From the NCBI RefSeq assembly GCF_008014775.2, contig NZ_CP144914.1, forward strand, positions 3,410,001-3,474,000: a DNA stretch of 64,000 nucleotides. The letters are read 5' to 3'. Positions 47,266 to 57,592 of the stretch are shown in pieces (the first letter of the stretch is position 1; every line of letters begins with the position of its first letter). The DNA is from Alkalicoccus halolimnae (GTDB taxonomy: Bacteria; Bacillota; Bacilli; Bacillales; Salisediminibacteriaceae). Under the pieces are notes generated by a model, which had not been told where the DNA came from, did not search any database, and saw only the letters and a list, made by a program, of their open reading frames with translations. A program made the position numbers and the translations under genes.

Positions 47266-48591
47266 TTATTCTGTTGTTCGTGTTTTTCGAGGTGTTTTCA
47301 AGAGAAAAGCTGCCCCAGCGGCCATTAGGAGTCCAATCAGCGCATAGAGCGGAGAATTGGAAGCCGTTTCAGGAAGTTCATCTCCTTCTTTCTCCTCGGG
47401 CTGTACAGGTTCTACACCTTCTTCCATTTCTTCTTCTGAAGGCGTTTCATCGCTCATCACCGCCCAGTAGGCAGGTTTAACTTTTTTATCGACGTCGAAC
47501 ACAAAAGGAGCGTCTTTGCCGACGCCGTCGTTGAATTCTTCAGCACGATCGTCGAGCCACGTATGATCATCTGCAATGCCCCAGAACGTGAGGCTGGTGA
47601 TGGCATCATCCAGGGATTTATACAAGCTGAATAACTGATGATACCTCTCTGCCTGGCGTTCAAATGCTTCTTCCGGAATATCTTCGTAGGTTTCAAACGC
47701 CGGCTCCGGCGGATAGCCGTAAAGGCTGACATCCAGTTCGGTTATATGTGTTTCAAGACCGAGCTCATCGAATAATAGAATCGATTCTTCAATTTCACCA
47801 ATCGTCGGCCAGTCCAGCTGAATGTGGGCCTGGTGACCAATGCCGTCAATCGGAACTCCTTCATCAAGCATTTCTTTCACCAGATCATATAAATCATCAC
47901 GCTTCGGATTAATTTCGGTATTGTAGTCATTAATAAACAGCTTCGCGTCTTCTCCGCCATATTCCCGTGCCGTATGAAAGGCTGTTTTAATGTATTCATC
48001 TCCGGTAATCTGATACCATTCTGTTTCCCGCATTCCTCCTCCGTCATCAATAACTTCATTGACCACATCCCAGGCATCTACGTCGTCCTTATAGCGTTCA
48101 ACGACTGTTTTTACGTGGGTTTCCAGCCGCTCCAGAAGCAGCTCTTTGTTTGCTTCCTGCTGCTCCGGATCTTCCTCCTCCACCATTTCGTTACCTTCTT
48201 CATCTAAAAAGAACCATTCAGGAACCTGATTATGCCAGATAAGGGTATGATAACGGAGTTCCAGATCATGCTCGTTTGCAAACTCCACGAGCTGATCTGC
48301 TTCCTCCCAGTTAAATTCCCCTTCTTCCGGTTGAATATAAAGCGGCTTCATGACGTTTTCGGCTACGACACTGCTGTAGTGATGCTTAAGTATTTCTCCA
48401 TGCTCGCCTTCCAGTTGGTAAAGCTCTACGGCGGCTCCTATATCAAAAGAGTCTTCAAACTGTTTTTCCATTGAGTCCACATCAAGGGCATGCGGTTGAT
48501 GTTCTTCTGCGGAAACGGCTGCTGTACCTGCCAAAGGAGCCGCAAGAGTTACTGCCAGTGCTGCTGCAACGGTTCGTTTTACCTGTTTCAA
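47266..48591 (-). CDS. Cell-wall-anchored endo-1,4-beta-xylanase, GH10
   Basis: The 441-residue protein has a signal peptide (about residues 1-28, ending TAAVSAEE), a GH10 barrel (about 35-375) with acid/base Glu in AWDVVNEVIDD and nucleophile Glu in THITELDVSL, a Glu/Pro-rich linker and a C-terminal LPETASNS sorting-like motif followed by a hydrophobic helix and KTPRKTR. The barrel is strongly acidic, as in halophile enzymes. The start is TTG at 48591, after AAAGGAGAGG. A cre site at 48701-48714 suggests glucose repression through CcpA. Confidence 0.93.
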   Translation of the reverse strand: MKQVKRTVAAALAVTLAAPLAGTAAVSAEEHQPHALDVDSMEKQFEDSFDIGAAVELYQLEGEHGEILKHHYSSVVAENVMKPLYIQPEEGEFNWEEADQLVEFANEHDLELRYHTLIWHNQVPEWFFLDEEGNEMVEEEDPEQQEANKELLLERLETHVKTVVERYKDDVDAWDVVNEVIDDGGGMRETEWYQITGDEYIKTAFHTAREYGGEDAKLFINDYNTEINPKRDDLYDLVKEMLDEGVPIDGIGHQAHIQLDWPTIGEIEESILLFDELGLETHITELDVSLYGYPPEPAFETYEDIPEEAFERQAERYHQLFSLYKSLDDAITSLTFWGIADDHTWLDDRAEEFNDGVGKDAPFVFDVDKKVKPAYWAVMSDETPSEEEMEEGVEPVQPEEKEGDELPETASNSPLYALIGLLMAAGAAFLLKTPRKTRTTE

Positions 48592-48700
48592 AAAAACCTC
48601 TCCTTTACGTATGTTTTAGTTTTGATGGCAACTTTTTTCTGTCTGTTAAAATATGAGTGTTATCTATCGTGTACAAATCTGCCGGACACCTCCCCTGTTT

Positions 48701-48714
48701 GAAAGCGTTATCAC
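48701..48714 (-). promoter_or_regulatory. cre site upstream of the xylanase gene
   Basis: TGAAAGCGTTATCA fits the CcpA consensus TGWNANCGNTNWCA at every fixed position. It lies 110 bases upstream of the start. Confidence 0.75.
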
Positions 48715-48937
48715 TCACAAGTAACTATACAGCAAGTAACTTAGTTGATTCAATGAATTAACTAAGTTTTCGGAATAATGCCCAGGCTTGTTCATGACTT
48801 TTAATTATTAGTACCTATTGATACCTGCTGTTAAATATAGGTAAATAGTTGATCATCATTTTATCGGTCGATGATTTTCCGCAGCGGGTGTTCCGGCTCC
48901 TCTTTGGAATGCAGAAATGAAATATTTGCCCAAAAAT

Positions 48938-48970
48938 AACCCCTGCCTTCTGATCCGGCAGGGGTTCTCT
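48938..48970 (-). terminator. argS terminator
   Basis: AACCCCTGCC pairs with GGCAGGGGTT, followed on the minus strand by ATTTTTGGGC, five bases after the argS stop. Confidence 0.85.
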
Positions 48971-48974
48971 CTTA

Positions 48975-50642
48975 TTACATTTTTTCCGGCGCGTGCACGC
49001 CGACGAGATCGAGGGCATCGGCCAGCGTAATGCGGACCGCTTCGACGAGAGCAAGACGAGCTTTCGTTAAACTTTCATCGCTCGTTATTACTTTCTCAGC
49101 ATTGTAGAAGCTGTGGAGGGTCTGGGCAAGGTCGTATACATAATTTGTCATCCGGTGCGGAGCGTGGCGCTTCGCCGCTTCGACAACCGCTTCCGGGTAT
49201 TCTCCGATTTTCTTCATCAAGTCCTGATCTTTCTCACTTGCGAGGACACTAAGGTCGGCTTCGGAATCGACGCTGCAGCCTTTTTCTTCCGCCTGACGGA
49301 TCATACTGCAAATGCGGGCATGGGCGTACTGCACGTAATAAACAGGATTTTCGTTGGACTCTGATTTTGCAAGGTCCAGGTCAAAGTCGAGATGTGTTTC
49401 TGCTGCACGCATCGCGAAAAAGTAGCGCGTGGCATCAATTCCGACTTCTTCCATCAACTCGCGCATCGTTACCGCATTGCCGGTACGTTTACTCATTTTC
49501 ACCTTTTCTCCGTGCTCAAACAAGTTGACCATCTGAATAATCTGTACTGTCAGCTGTTCTTTGTCGTATCCGAGAGCCTGAATCGCTGCCCGCATTCTCG
49601 GAATATAGCCGTGGTGATCCGCTCCCCAGATATTGACGAGCTCTTCAAAACCACGGTTCAGCTTATCTTTATGATAAGCAATATCCGGAGTTAAATACGT
49701 GTAGGTGCCGTCATTTTTAATCAGTACACGGTCTTTATCATCCCCGTATTCCGTGGATCGCAGCCACGTGGCTCCTTCGTGGTCATATGTTTTGCCCCGT
49801 TTATGAAGTTCATCGAGCACCGGCTGAATTTTATTATCGTCGTAAAGAGACGTTTCAGAAAACCAGTTGTCAAAGTGCACACGAAAGTCTGCTAAGTCGT
49901 TTTTCAGCTTATCAAGCTCCCGCTTCAGTCCGAACTCCCTGAAAAAAGCGCGGCGCTTTTCCTGATCTGTATCTTTAAAGCGGTCTCCGTAATCTTTGAC
50001 GATCTCTTTGGCAAAGCCAATAATATCAGCCCCGCGGTACCCGTCTTCAGGCATCGCCGTATCTTCCCCGATTTCCTGAAGGTAGCGGGCTTCAATGGAG
50101 AGGGTTAAATTATCTATCTGGTTGCCGGCGTCGTTAAGATAGTATTCCCGGGCGACGTTGTATCCTGCTTTTTCCAGAATGTTGCTGAGGGAATCTCCGA
50201 CGGCAGCTCCCCGTGCATGCCCTAAATGCAGCGTCCCGGTTGGATTGGCAGAAACAAACTCCACCTGCACTTTTTTACCGCCGCCAAAATCCGAACGTCC
50301 AAATTGCTGCTTTTTCGAAAGTGCTGTTTTTACGATGTCTGCCAGGTAGTCTTTTTTCATAAAGAAATTAATAAATCCGGGACCCGCGATATCAAGTTTG
50401 TCCACGGCCGCGGCATCATAATCGATGTGGGCAGCGATATCGTCAGCGATCGCACGAGGCGCTTTTTTGGCAACGCGTGCCAGCTTCATCGCGACGTTGG
50501 ACGCAAAATCTCCGTGAGCTTTATCCTTCGGTGTTTCAATGACGATATCGGGAATTTCTTCCTGCTGTGCCAGCCCCGCTGACAATACTGCTTTGTGCAG
50601 CTGTTCTTTTAATCCCTGCTTCAGCTCTTCTACTTGACTCAT
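48975..50642 (-). CDS. argS: Arginyl-tRNA synthetase
   Basis: The 555-residue class I synthetase has the N-terminal Add-1 domain, the HIGH-type motif in [20 protein letters not shown] (about residues 130-150), KMSKRTG (about 370) and the anticodon-binding DALRD-type C-terminus with [23 protein letters not shown]. It charges tRNA-Arg. GGAGG lies eight bases before the ATG, which overlaps the ywiB stop codon (ATGA), so the two are translationally coupled. Confidence 0.97.
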   Translation of the reverse strand: MSQVEELKQGLKEQLHKAVLSAGLAQQEEIPDIVIETPKDKAHGDFASNVAMKLARVAKKAPRAIADDIAAHIDYDAAAVDKLDIAGPGFINFFMKKDYLADIVKTALSKKQQFGRSDFGGGKKVQVEFVSANPTGTLHLGHARGAAVGDSLSNILEKAGYNVAREYYLNDAGNQIDNLTLSIEARYLQEIGEDTAMPEDGYRGADIIGFAKEIVKDYGDRFKDTDQEKRRAFFREFGLKRELDKLKNDLADFRVHFDNWFSETSLYDDNKIQPVLDELHKRGKTYDHEGATWLRSTEYGDDKDRVLIKNDGTYTYLTPDIAYHKDKLNRGFEELVNIWGADHHGYIPRMRAAIQALGYDKEQLTVQIIQMVNLFEHGEKVKMSKRTGNAVTMRELMEEVGIDATRYFFAMRAAETHLDFDLDLAKSESNENPVYYVQYAHARICSMIRQAEEKGCSVDSEADLSVLASEKDQDLMKKIGEYPEAVVEAAKRHAPHRMTNYVYDLAQTLHSFYNAEKVITSDESLTKARLALVEAVRITLADALDLVGVHAPEKM

Positions 50643-51079
50643 TGGGCAGCCTCCTCGAATGTTACTTCCATGTTATATGTTCCTGTTGTAGACCCTTGAA
50701 GCGTCAATATATAAATAAGGGAAATTACTCCCCGGTTCTGCTCTTCATTCCACTGATAATCAACGTGTTCGGTCGCAGTTTCCATTGCCATGGGACCGTA
50801 AGCACTCCGGTACGTCCCTTCGGTTTTCACACCTTCGATAAACCGCTGATTCATAGTGATGGCACCTTCCCGCCTGACGGTCATTACCCCTTCCCGCAGC
50901 TGAATCGTCTGCAGGGTCTGCGGTTCATTTTCTTCCCGCGGTTCACGGAAACGTACAACGAGCAGGCTTCCGCGCCACATGATTTCTCCGGAAGCATCCA
51001 TCGAGTGCCGTTCCCTCTGCTTTCCGTCCTTTATTGTCGTCCGTATCTTTATGTCCACCGGCATTCTGTTTTCACTCAT
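50639..51079 (-). CDS. ywiB: DUF1934 (YwiB) beta-barrel protein
   Basis: The 146-residue protein belongs to the small calycin-like DUF1934 family by its position before argS and by alternating strands such as [16 protein letters not shown] and [17 protein letters not shown], with a final YNMEVTFEE. The function is unknown. A promoter with TTGAAG-N18-TATAAT lies upstream at about 51116-51145 (minus strand). It overlaps argS by four bases. Confidence 0.9.
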   Translation of the reverse strand: MSENRMPVDIKIRTTIKDGKQRERHSMDASGEIMWRGSLLVVRFREPREENEPQTLQTIQLREGVMTVRREGAITMNQRFIEGVKTEGTYRSAYGPMAMETATEHVDYQWNEEQNRGVISLIYILTLQGSTTGTYNMEVTFEEAAQ

Positions 51080-51127
51080 GTTTATTCACCCGTTCCTTCC
51101 GTTTATAACTAGCTTATTATAACGGAA

Positions 51128-51157
51128 ATGACCCCTCTGCTTCAAGAGGGGGCTTTC
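51128..51157 (-). terminator. Hairpin after speB
   Basis: CCCCTCT/AGAGGGG with a 6-base loop lies between the speB-side repeat and the ywiB promoter. The U-rich tail is poor on the minus strand. Confidence 0.45.
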
Positions 51158-51172
51158 TGTATTAGAAAGTTA

Positions 51173-51305
51173 AAACGAAGCGGAAACGTGCCCGTGGAAG
51201 AAGGAGGTCGGAAGATCCCGCAGGGCGTAAGCCTTACCCGGAGATCTCCTTCACGGCAGGCCTGCCGGGTTGCAGCGAAGTTTTCTTATATATCAACAAC
51301 AGACA
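51173..51305. repeat. Family B dispersed repeat between speB and ywiB
   Basis: aacgaagcggaaacgtgcccgtgg at the start, then ggaagatcccgcagggcg, ctccttcacggcaggcc and tatatcaacaacagac, matching 16330-16450 and, inverted, 39783-39935. Internal inverted blocks (gcctgccg type) suggest a folded transcript. Confidence 0.75.
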
Positions 51306-51312
51306 CAGCTAT

Positions 51313-52182
51313 TTACTTAAAACCGAGAAGCATTTCCCGAATAAATTTGCAGGCAGCCACGGACGTCTGCTCGGAGGGATCATAGGCAGGAGCTACTTCC
51401 ACCAGGTCGAATCCTATTACATTAACCTCTGAACCGGCTATGGCGTGCAGCGCCTCGAGCAGTTCGCTCGAAGTAATTCCCCCTGCTTCCGGTGTGCCGG
51501 TCCCCGGTGCAAAAGCGGGATCCAGGACGTCAATGTCGACTGTCAAATAAACATTTCTTCCCTTCAGCTGAGGGAGCATTTTCTTAAGCGGCTCTGCGGC
51601 GTAAAACTTCGACATATGCATTCCGGAAGAAGCCGCATAGGCAAATTCCTCTCTCATACCGGACCTGATTCCAAACGAATAAATGTTTTCCGGCCCGAGA
51701 AGTTCACAGGCTTTACGGATCGGGGTCGAGTGGGACAGCGTTTCCCCTTCATATTCTTCCCGAAGATCCGCATGGGCATCGATATGAATCACTGCAAGAT
51801 TTTCGAATGCTTCGTGTGCAGCTTTAACTACCGGCCACGTCACCAGATGTTCTCCCCCTATACCAGCAGGAGTTTTCCCGTCTTTAAAAAGAAGGGCTGC
51901 GTACTCTTCGATCATTTCAATGCTTCTTGCTGCATTGCCGAACGGCAGCAGCATGTCGCCTGCATCATGGATATTTATCTGCTCGAGACCACGATCCAGA
52001 TAGACGCTGTATTCCTCCAGACCGATGGAGGCTTCACGGATGCGGTTCGGGCCGAAACGGGAGCCGGGCCGAAAACTGCCTGTGAAATCCATCGGCATTC
52101 CGAAAAGGACAAATTCAGCTTCTTCATATGATTTATCAGCGGTAATAAATTTCCTGCCTGAATATTTTTCATCAAAAAACAT
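51313..52182 (-). CDS. speB: Agmatinase
   Basis: The 289-residue ureohydrolase has the binuclear manganese motifs GGEHLVTWP, HIDAHADLREEYEG (about residues 130-145) and DIDVLDPAFAPGTGTPEAGG (about 210-230). It converts agmatine to putrescine and urea. It starts four bases after speE, which uses the putrescine. AAGGAGAG precedes the ATG. The pair is the conserved speE-speB unit of Bacillaceae. Confidence 0.95.
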   Translation of the reverse strand: MFFDEKYSGRKFITADKSYEEAEFVLFGMPMDFTGSFRPGSRFGPNRIREASIGLEEYSVYLDRGLEQINIHDAGDMLLPFGNAARSIEMIEEYAALLFKDGKTPAGIGGEHLVTWPVVKAAHEAFENLAVIHIDAHADLREEYEGETLSHSTPIRKACELLGPENIYSFGIRSGMREEFAYAASSGMHMSKFYAAEPLKKMLPQLKGRNVYLTVDIDVLDPAFAPGTGTPEAGGITSSELLEALHAIAGSEVNVIGFDLVEVAPAYDPSEQTSVAACKFIREMLLGFK

Positions 52183-52186
52183 GCTG

Positions 52187-53020
52187 CTACTCTCCTTCTG
52201 TCAACTGCTGCACGAATTTAGGCAGAGCAAAAGAGGCCCGGTGAATTTCTTTTGTATAATAATTTGTTTCAAAAGAGTGGAACCGTTCTTCTTCCACCTG
52301 GAGCGGGTCGTACACTTTTGAACCGAGGGTGAAGGTCCACAGCCCGCTCGGATACGTAGGAATGTTCGCTGTGTAAAGACGGGTCACAGGGAAAACGGCG
52401 GAAATATCCCGATAGGCGTCTTGAATCAGCTGCTTATGAAACCATGGATTATCCGTCTGCGCGACAAAGATTCCGTCTTCTTTCAGCGCTCTGGAAATCC
52501 CTTCATAAAAACCTTTAGTAAAGAGGTTTACTGCAGGTCCTACCGGTTCCGTAGAATCCACCATAATAACGTCATATTCATTATTACTTTCAGCAATATG
52601 CATAAACCCGTCGGCTACACGGACCTCAACCCGTGCATCATCAAGCGCTCCGGCAATAGTCGGCAGATACTGCTTTGAATATTCGATCACTCTGCCGTCA
52701 ATTTCTACGAGCGTGGCCTTCTGGACTTCCGGATGTTTCAAAATCTCCCGGATTACCCCTCCGTCGCCCCCGCCGACAACAAGGACGTTTTCCGGATTGG
52801 GATGCGAATGCAAAGGAACGTGAGCGACCATTTCGTGATAAACGAACTCGTCTTTTTCCGTCGTCATGACCATGCCGTCAAGCAGAAGCATGTTCCCGAA
52901 TTCGGCTGTTTCTACTATGTCCAGCTGTTGGAATTCCGTTTTTTCACTAACATAAGTACGCTTAATTTCTGCTGTAATACCGAAGTGCTCTGTCTGTTTT
53001 TCTGTAAACCAAATGCTCAT
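52187..53020 (-). CDS. speE: Spermidine synthase
   Basis: The 277-residue aminopropyltransferase begins [19 protein letters not shown], and has [38 protein letters not shown] (decarboxylated SAM site) and the catalytic Asp in [14 protein letters not shown]. It transfers an aminopropyl group to putrescine. GGAGGAAG precedes the ATG. It heads the speE-speB operon. Confidence 0.96.
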   Translation of the reverse strand: MSIWFTEKQTEHFGITAEIKRTYVSEKTEFQQLDIVETAEFGNMLLLDGMVMTTEKDEFVYHEMVAHVPLHSHPNPENVLVVGGGDGGVIREILKHPEVQKATLVEIDGRVIEYSKQYLPTIAGALDDARVEVRVADGFMHIAESNNEYDVIMVDSTEPVGPAVNLFTKGFYEGISRALKEDGIFVAQTDNPWFHKQLIQDAYRDISAVFPVTRLYTANIPTYPSGLWTFTLGSKVYDPLQVEEERFHSFETNYYTKEIHRASFALPKFVQQLTEGE

Positions 53021-53677
53021 AACATGTCTTCCTCCTACTATTCGTGTTTTACACTCTCTTAAAAATACCTAAGAAAGGCAGAAAGCGCAAGAGCAGAGGG
53101 GGAATGGAAATCGCACAGCGTTATAACGTGTACGCCATCGGTTCTTTCACCTTCTGCGGAGCAGGCTTTCGGGTTCCCGAATGTCGAAGTCCCTGAAAAA
53201 CTGTATGGGATATGTTTTCCACCTGCTTAAAATTAATATATAAGATGAACTTTTTATCAGTTTCCATTTTTGTAAACGGCAGCCTTCGTTTCCATGGGGA
53301 AGCTTTACGGGTGGGACGACCTCAGCTGATTCCTTCCTCCCTGCGGTCGTGCGGGGTGGAGCTTGTCCTCTATCGCCCCGGAGTCACCCCATTCCCACTT
53401 CGGCTGCCTCGAGAGACTTACTTTATAAAATTGATCCCTGTATAAATTGTAGTTAGTGAGATTCTAAGTCTAAATTGCAGCATACTTTTCTGTTTATCAT
53501 TCAAATAAAGAAGCGAAAATTGGCCTATGGAGAAGGAGGCAGGAAGATTCTGCAGAACGTCTTTGCCAGCAGGATATCTCTTCTACGGCAAAGCTGCATC
53601 GAAAATTTTTTCATAATAACAGCAACGAACGATAACAAAGCCGTAAATAAACAATAGAGCAGGCGTTATCTGCAAAC
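53021..53677. repeat. speE-acyl-CoA synthetase gap with family A and B repeats
   Basis: About 53226-53440 is a family A copy (gttccatttttgtaaacggcag flank, cttcgtttccatgggg core, cctcagctgattccttcc block, cggagtcaccccattcccac block). About 53508-53612 is a diverged family B copy. Nothing else is recognisable and no gene is supported. Confidence 0.7.
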
Positions 53678-53711
53678 GAAAAGAAGCCCCTCGCCGGGGG
53701 CTTCTTTTCGT
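53678..53711 (-). terminator. Terminator after the acyl-CoA synthetase gene
   Basis: GAAAAGAAGCCCC (53678-53690) pairs with GGGGCTTCTTTTC (53697-53709), 13 pairs; the U-run is within the 3' arm. Confidence 0.85.
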
Positions 53712-53741
53712 TACCGGGTTTGAGCCGGTTTCTTTTTCGGT

Positions 53742-55322
53742 TTATGCTTTTCCCTGTTCCTGCACGCGCAGTTCAATACGCCGGATTTTTCCGGATGTTG
53801 TTTTTGGAAGCTCATCCATAAATTCAATCTGGCGGGGATACTTATAAGGTGCTGTGATCTGCTTTGTATGGTCCTGCAGTTCTTTAATCAGCTCCTCTTC
53901 GGTACCGGCCGGCTGTTCTTTCAGCACGATGAACGCTTTTACGATACTTCCGCGTGTTTCATCAGGAGAAGCGACGACGGCACACTCGCGGACCGATGGG
54001 TGCTTAATGAGCGCATCTTCTACTTCAAACGGCCCGATCGTATAACCGGAGCTGATTATAATATCATCGCTGCGGCCTTTAAACCAGAAATAGCCGTCTT
54101 CGTCTTTTACCGCCTGATCGCCGGTCACGTACCAGTCCCCGCGGAAGGCGGCCTGTGTACGTTCCGGGTCCCGGTAATACTCTCTGAAGAGAGCGGCACA
54201 TTCTTTATGCACGGCGATGTCTCCGACTTCGCCTGCCGGAGCCGGCTGGCCTGCTTCGTCAATAATATCAACTGGATTTCCGGGTGTTGGCTTCCCCATG
54301 GAGCCCGGCTTCACTTCCATACCCTGAATATTACAGACAAGCAGCGTGTTTTCAGTCTGTCCGTATCCGTCACGCACTTCGATATTGAATGCTTTCTTAA
54401 ATGCTTCGATGACCGGCTTGTTCAGCGGCTCGCCTGCGGAAACGGCACTCTTCAGAGCAGAAAGGTCGTACGAAGCAAGATTATCCAGTTTGGACATGAT
54501 CCGGTATTCTGTCGGCGTACAGCAAAGGACGCTGATCTTTTCATCTTCCAGCAGCTGCAGATATTTGTCGGCGTCAAACGGTCCGTGATAAACGAAAGCT
54601 GTTGCTCCGAGCGTAACGGTGGAAAGGAAAGGACTCCAGATCCATTTCTGCCAGCCCGGTGCCGCTGTAGCCCAGACGACGTCTCCTTCTTCTACTCCTA
54701 GCCACTTTCTTGCTGCCGTGCGGACGTGGGCGTACCCCCACCCATGGGTATGAACAACGCCTTTCGGATTGCCGGTCGTGCCCGACGTATAAGATAGAAA
54801 GGCCATGTCATTTCTGGATGTACTTTCTCCTTTGTATTCTTTCTTTTCTTTTGCGGCGAGTTCTTCCAGAGGAGCCCAGTCCGTTTCTTCTCCTCCGATA
54901 ATAAATTTATTGCCAAGAGCCGGATGGGATTCTCCGATTGCATTTACTTCTGATGTCGTTTTGTGGAATGCAATCACGCCTTTTGCATCTGAATGCTCAA
55001 TCCGGTAAAGAAGGTCCTTTTTCCGGAGCATTTCCGAACAGGGAATAGCAACAATTCCCGCCCTCAGACAGCCCAGATATGTAAAATATGCTTCTGGAAT
55101 TCTCGGCAGCAGAACCAGGACTCTGTCACCTTTTTCGATCCCCTGATTTCTCAGCGCCTGTGCATACTGGTTCACTTTTTCGACGAGCTCTTTATACGAA
55201 ATGTTACGCTCCGTGCCGTGCTGATCAAGCCATTTTACCGCTGTACGCTCTTCGTGTCCAAAACGGACCACTTCTTCAGTAATGTTGTAACGTTCTGGTG
55301 CAATCAGTTCACTTGTCTGCAT
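53742..55322 (-). CDS. Medium-chain-type acyl-CoA synthetase (AcsM-like)
   Basis: The 526-residue AMP-forming ligase has FLSYTSGTTGNPKGVVHTHG (A3 motif, about residue 175), DGYGQTENTLLVCN (A5), WYVTGDQAVKDEDGYFWFKGRSDDII (A7/A8) and the catalytic Lys in LPKTTSGKIRR near the end. It activates a carboxylic acid to its CoA ester. The family includes ligases for butyrate, medium chains and benzoate-like acids. AAAGGAGG precedes the ATG. It is downstream of the symporter genes, so the imported acid is probably its substrate. Confidence 0.92.
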   Translation of the reverse strand: MQTSELIAPERYNITEEVVRFGHEERTAVKWLDQHGTERNISYKELVEKVNQYAQALRNQGIEKGDRVLVLLPRIPEAYFTYLGCLRAGIVAIPCSEMLRKKDLLYRIEHSDAKGVIAFHKTTSEVNAIGESHPALGNKFIIGGEETDWAPLEELAAKEKKEYKGESTSRNDMAFLSYTSGTTGNPKGVVHTHGWGYAHVRTAARKWLGVEEGDVVWATAAPGWQKWIWSPFLSTVTLGATAFVYHGPFDADKYLQLLEDEKISVLCCTPTEYRIMSKLDNLASYDLSALKSAVSAGEPLNKPVIEAFKKAFNIEVRDGYGQTENTLLVCNIQGMEVKPGSMGKPTPGNPVDIIDEAGQPAPAGEVGDIAVHKECAALFREYYRDPERTQAAFRGDWYVTGDQAVKDEDGYFWFKGRSDDIIISSGYTIGPFEVEDALIKHPSVRECAVVASPDETRGSIVKAFIVLKEQPAGTEEELIKELQDHTKQITAPYKYPRQIEFMDELPKTTSGKIRRIELRVQEQGKA

Positions 55323-55387
55323 GTTATGATCCTCCTTTAGAGATGCTCTCTTACATTACTATTCGATGCTCATTTTTGTTTTCCTGC

Positions 55388-55930
55388 TTAAGGCATAAAC
55401 ATATAGAAAACGCTTGCAAAGAAAATAAACACAGCCGCTGCGGTCCCTGCCGCATGAAATTTTGCAAACTGCTGGGTCACTTCCAGAATGTGGACACATG
55501 AAAGGTACATCCACACCACTCCTGCACCGGCAAGCAGATAAGCAGGCATACCGTGCAGCGCATTTGTCAGCAGCGGTACTGCAAGGACACCGGGAACGAG
55601 CGCAACAGCGCCCATTCTGCTGACATCCGACAGCTTACCCGGTCCTCCAAATCCTTTTGCCCCTGCCCATAGAAGCAGTCCGAGACCCAGTCTGGTCAGC
55701 CAGGCCGTAAAGATACCGAATCCTATAAAAAGAAGCGGTACGAGCAGGTTACGTAAAAGCGCTGACTCAAACTCCATGATAAAGCCGTAATTGGCGATAA
55801 TGCCAAATCCTCCATAGACGAGGCCCAGTAATAATACCAGGTTCCTCGCCCACTTCAGCATGTTTTTCGTTTGAATAAATTCCTGATACGCCGGAGGACG
55901 CAGCAGAAGCATATGCGTGACGGTCATCAT
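55388..55930 (-). CDS. Polytopic membrane protein, possibly YIP1-like
   Basis: The 180-residue protein has about five hydrophobic helices (residues about 25-47, 60-82, 105-125, 128-145 and 158-178) and a cytoplasmic N-terminal segment RPPAYQEFIQTKNM. The pattern recalls Yip1-domain proteins, but no decisive motif is visible. It lies 12 bases after the symporter gene and before the acyl-CoA synthetase, so it probably belongs to that uptake unit. CAGGAGG precedes the ATG. Confidence 0.8.
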   Translation of the reverse strand: MMTVTHMLLLRPPAYQEFIQTKNMLKWARNLVLLLGLVYGGFGIIANYGFIMEFESALLRNLLVPLLFIGFGIFTAWLTRLGLGLLLWAGAKGFGGPGKLSDVSRMGAVALVPGVLAVPLLTNALHGMPAYLLAGAGVVWMYLSCVHILEVTQQFAKFHAAGTAAAVFIFFASVFYMFMP

Positions 55931-55942
55931 GTCATCCTCCTG

Positions 55943-57589
55943 TTACAGATTCCAAGGCATTAACGCCCAGACAGCAATGACAGAAAATACAACAACTGTT
56001 ATGGCTGCACCGATCGTACTGTTATAACGCCCGGGATGCACGTTGCTCCAGCCGTGAATGCGCTCGATCAGTTTGTGGTCTTCTTTTGTTGTCAGTCCTG
56101 CTGAAAGTTTCGGAATTCTGTTTGTAATGTATGATACGACGATCATGAGTACGAAACTGATCGGGATGGCCAGCATCGCCCCGGACAGACCCATACCATC
56201 CGTTACTCCATGACCGGTTAAAACGATGGACGGGAAAACGAACGGCGATACGAGAATATAAATCAGCCCACCGATAAGGGATGCTGCCATAGCTCCGTAC
56301 TTGTTCGCTTCTTTCCACCAGACACCTACGATAATCAGCGGTGCGTTCGTGACTCCGGCAAGACCGAATGCCCAGAGAATGCTGACCACGAGAAATGCCG
56401 GAGGATTAATCGCAAGCAGAATACTGACGATCCCGCCTGTAAATACAGCCGCATATCCAAGACGGACTCTCATCCGGGTGGGAATGGACGGCTTTAATGT
56501 TGTAATAATATCCTGAGACAGGAGAGCTCCGATCGCAAGCAGGTTTCCGCTCAGTGTGGAAAGACCCGCAGCAATTGCCCCTGCGATAACGAGGGCGGTT
56601 ACCCATTCCGGATTATAAACAAGGTTTAATATTAAAGTAAGCTTGTCTGCGTCTCCCGAAGCAATTGTTACTCCCTGCGTTTCTGTAGCGAAAACGCCGA
56701 CAAATCCCATTGCATAGGTTGCAGAGAAAACGAGTCCGATAATAAATGCAAACCATACCATCGCTTTTCGTGCAGACTGCAGGTTGGAAGCCGTGTAAAT
56801 ACGCATGGCCAGATGGGGCAGTCCGAGAGAGCCGACCGTCAGTCCAAGAAGACTGAAATACCATTTAGGTGAGAACTGGTAATCAAAGAAGTTCGGCATC
56901 GCATCCACCATGGCCGGAACCATATCGGAATATAGAAGCGGCGGGAAAAACCAGCCTGTTCCGCCGACGGCTTTCATGATGGCCCCAAGCGGGATAATAA
57001 ACATCAGGGCGATAATGACCATCTGTATCGCCGCATTGTTCGATGCCCCGGCCATACCGCCGATCGTAACGTAGCCGACGATAATCAGACCACCGACGAG
57101 CAGTCCCGGAAGGTAAGGAATCCCGAGAGCCATTTCAAATGCGAGCGCTATGCCGATCATCTGGCCGAGCGCGTACATCAATGACACGAGAATCATAAAA
57201 AGAGCCGCAATGATTGAAGCACTTACTCCGTAACGTTCACGAATAAAGTGGGTCGGAGAAAAAGCACCCATCCGTCGAAGGCTCGTGCCGTAAATAATCG
57301 TAATTAGTGGAATAGAGAGAATCAGCTGAATCCACAGCATAATAAACGGAACCTGGAGTTCAAGTATCAGTGCTGTGATTCCCAGAAACGTAGCCAGGCT
57401 CATATATGTAGAGGCCATCGCCAGTCCATTTGTAATAGGACCGATAGAAGAACCTGCTACGTAGAGATCTGCAACAGAACTGCTTTTGCGGTTGGATATA
57501 TATCCAACAATATAAAAGACGAGAAACATTACAATGATTGCTGCAATACCTAATATTGGATTTTCCAATCTCCACATTGTATCTTCCAT
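55943..57589 (-). CDS. Sodium:solute symporter, large subunit
   Basis: The 548-residue protein has about 13 helices and the SSS-family motifs GSSIGPITNGLAMASTYMSLATFLG, the long GYVTIGGMAGASNNAA region and AIAAGLSTLSGNLLAIGALLSQDI. Together with the small partner protein upstream it matches the two-component symporters related to ActP and the VC_2705 group, which take up acetate, propionate or similar short-chain acids with sodium. GAGGGGGC precedes the ATG, three bases after the small subunit gene. Confidence 0.93.
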   Translation of the reverse strand: MEDTMWRLENPILGIAAIIVMFLVFYIVGYISNRKSSSVADLYVAGSSIGPITNGLAMASTYMSLATFLGITALILELQVPFIMLWIQLILSIPLITIIYGTSLRRMGAFSPTHFIRERYGVSASIIAALFMILVSLMYALGQMIGIALAFEMALGIPYLPGLLVGGLIIVGYVTIGGMAGASNNAAIQMVIIALMFIIPLGAIMKAVGGTGWFFPPLLYSDMVPAMVDAMPNFFDYQFSPKWYFSLLGLTVGSLGLPHLAMRIYTASNLQSARKAMVWFAFIIGLVFSATYAMGFVGVFATETQGVTIASGDADKLTLILNLVYNPEWVTALVIAGAIAAGLSTLSGNLLAIGALLSQDIITTLKPSIPTRMRVRLGYAAVFTGGIVSILLAINPPAFLVVSILWAFGLAGVTNAPLIIVGVWWKEANKYGAMAASLIGGLIYILVSPFVFPSIVLTGHGVTDGMGLSGAMLAIPISFVLMIVVSYITNRIPKLSAGLTTKEDHKLIERIHGWSNVHPGRYNSTIGAAITVVVFSVIAVWALMPWNL

Positions 57590-57592
57590 GGT

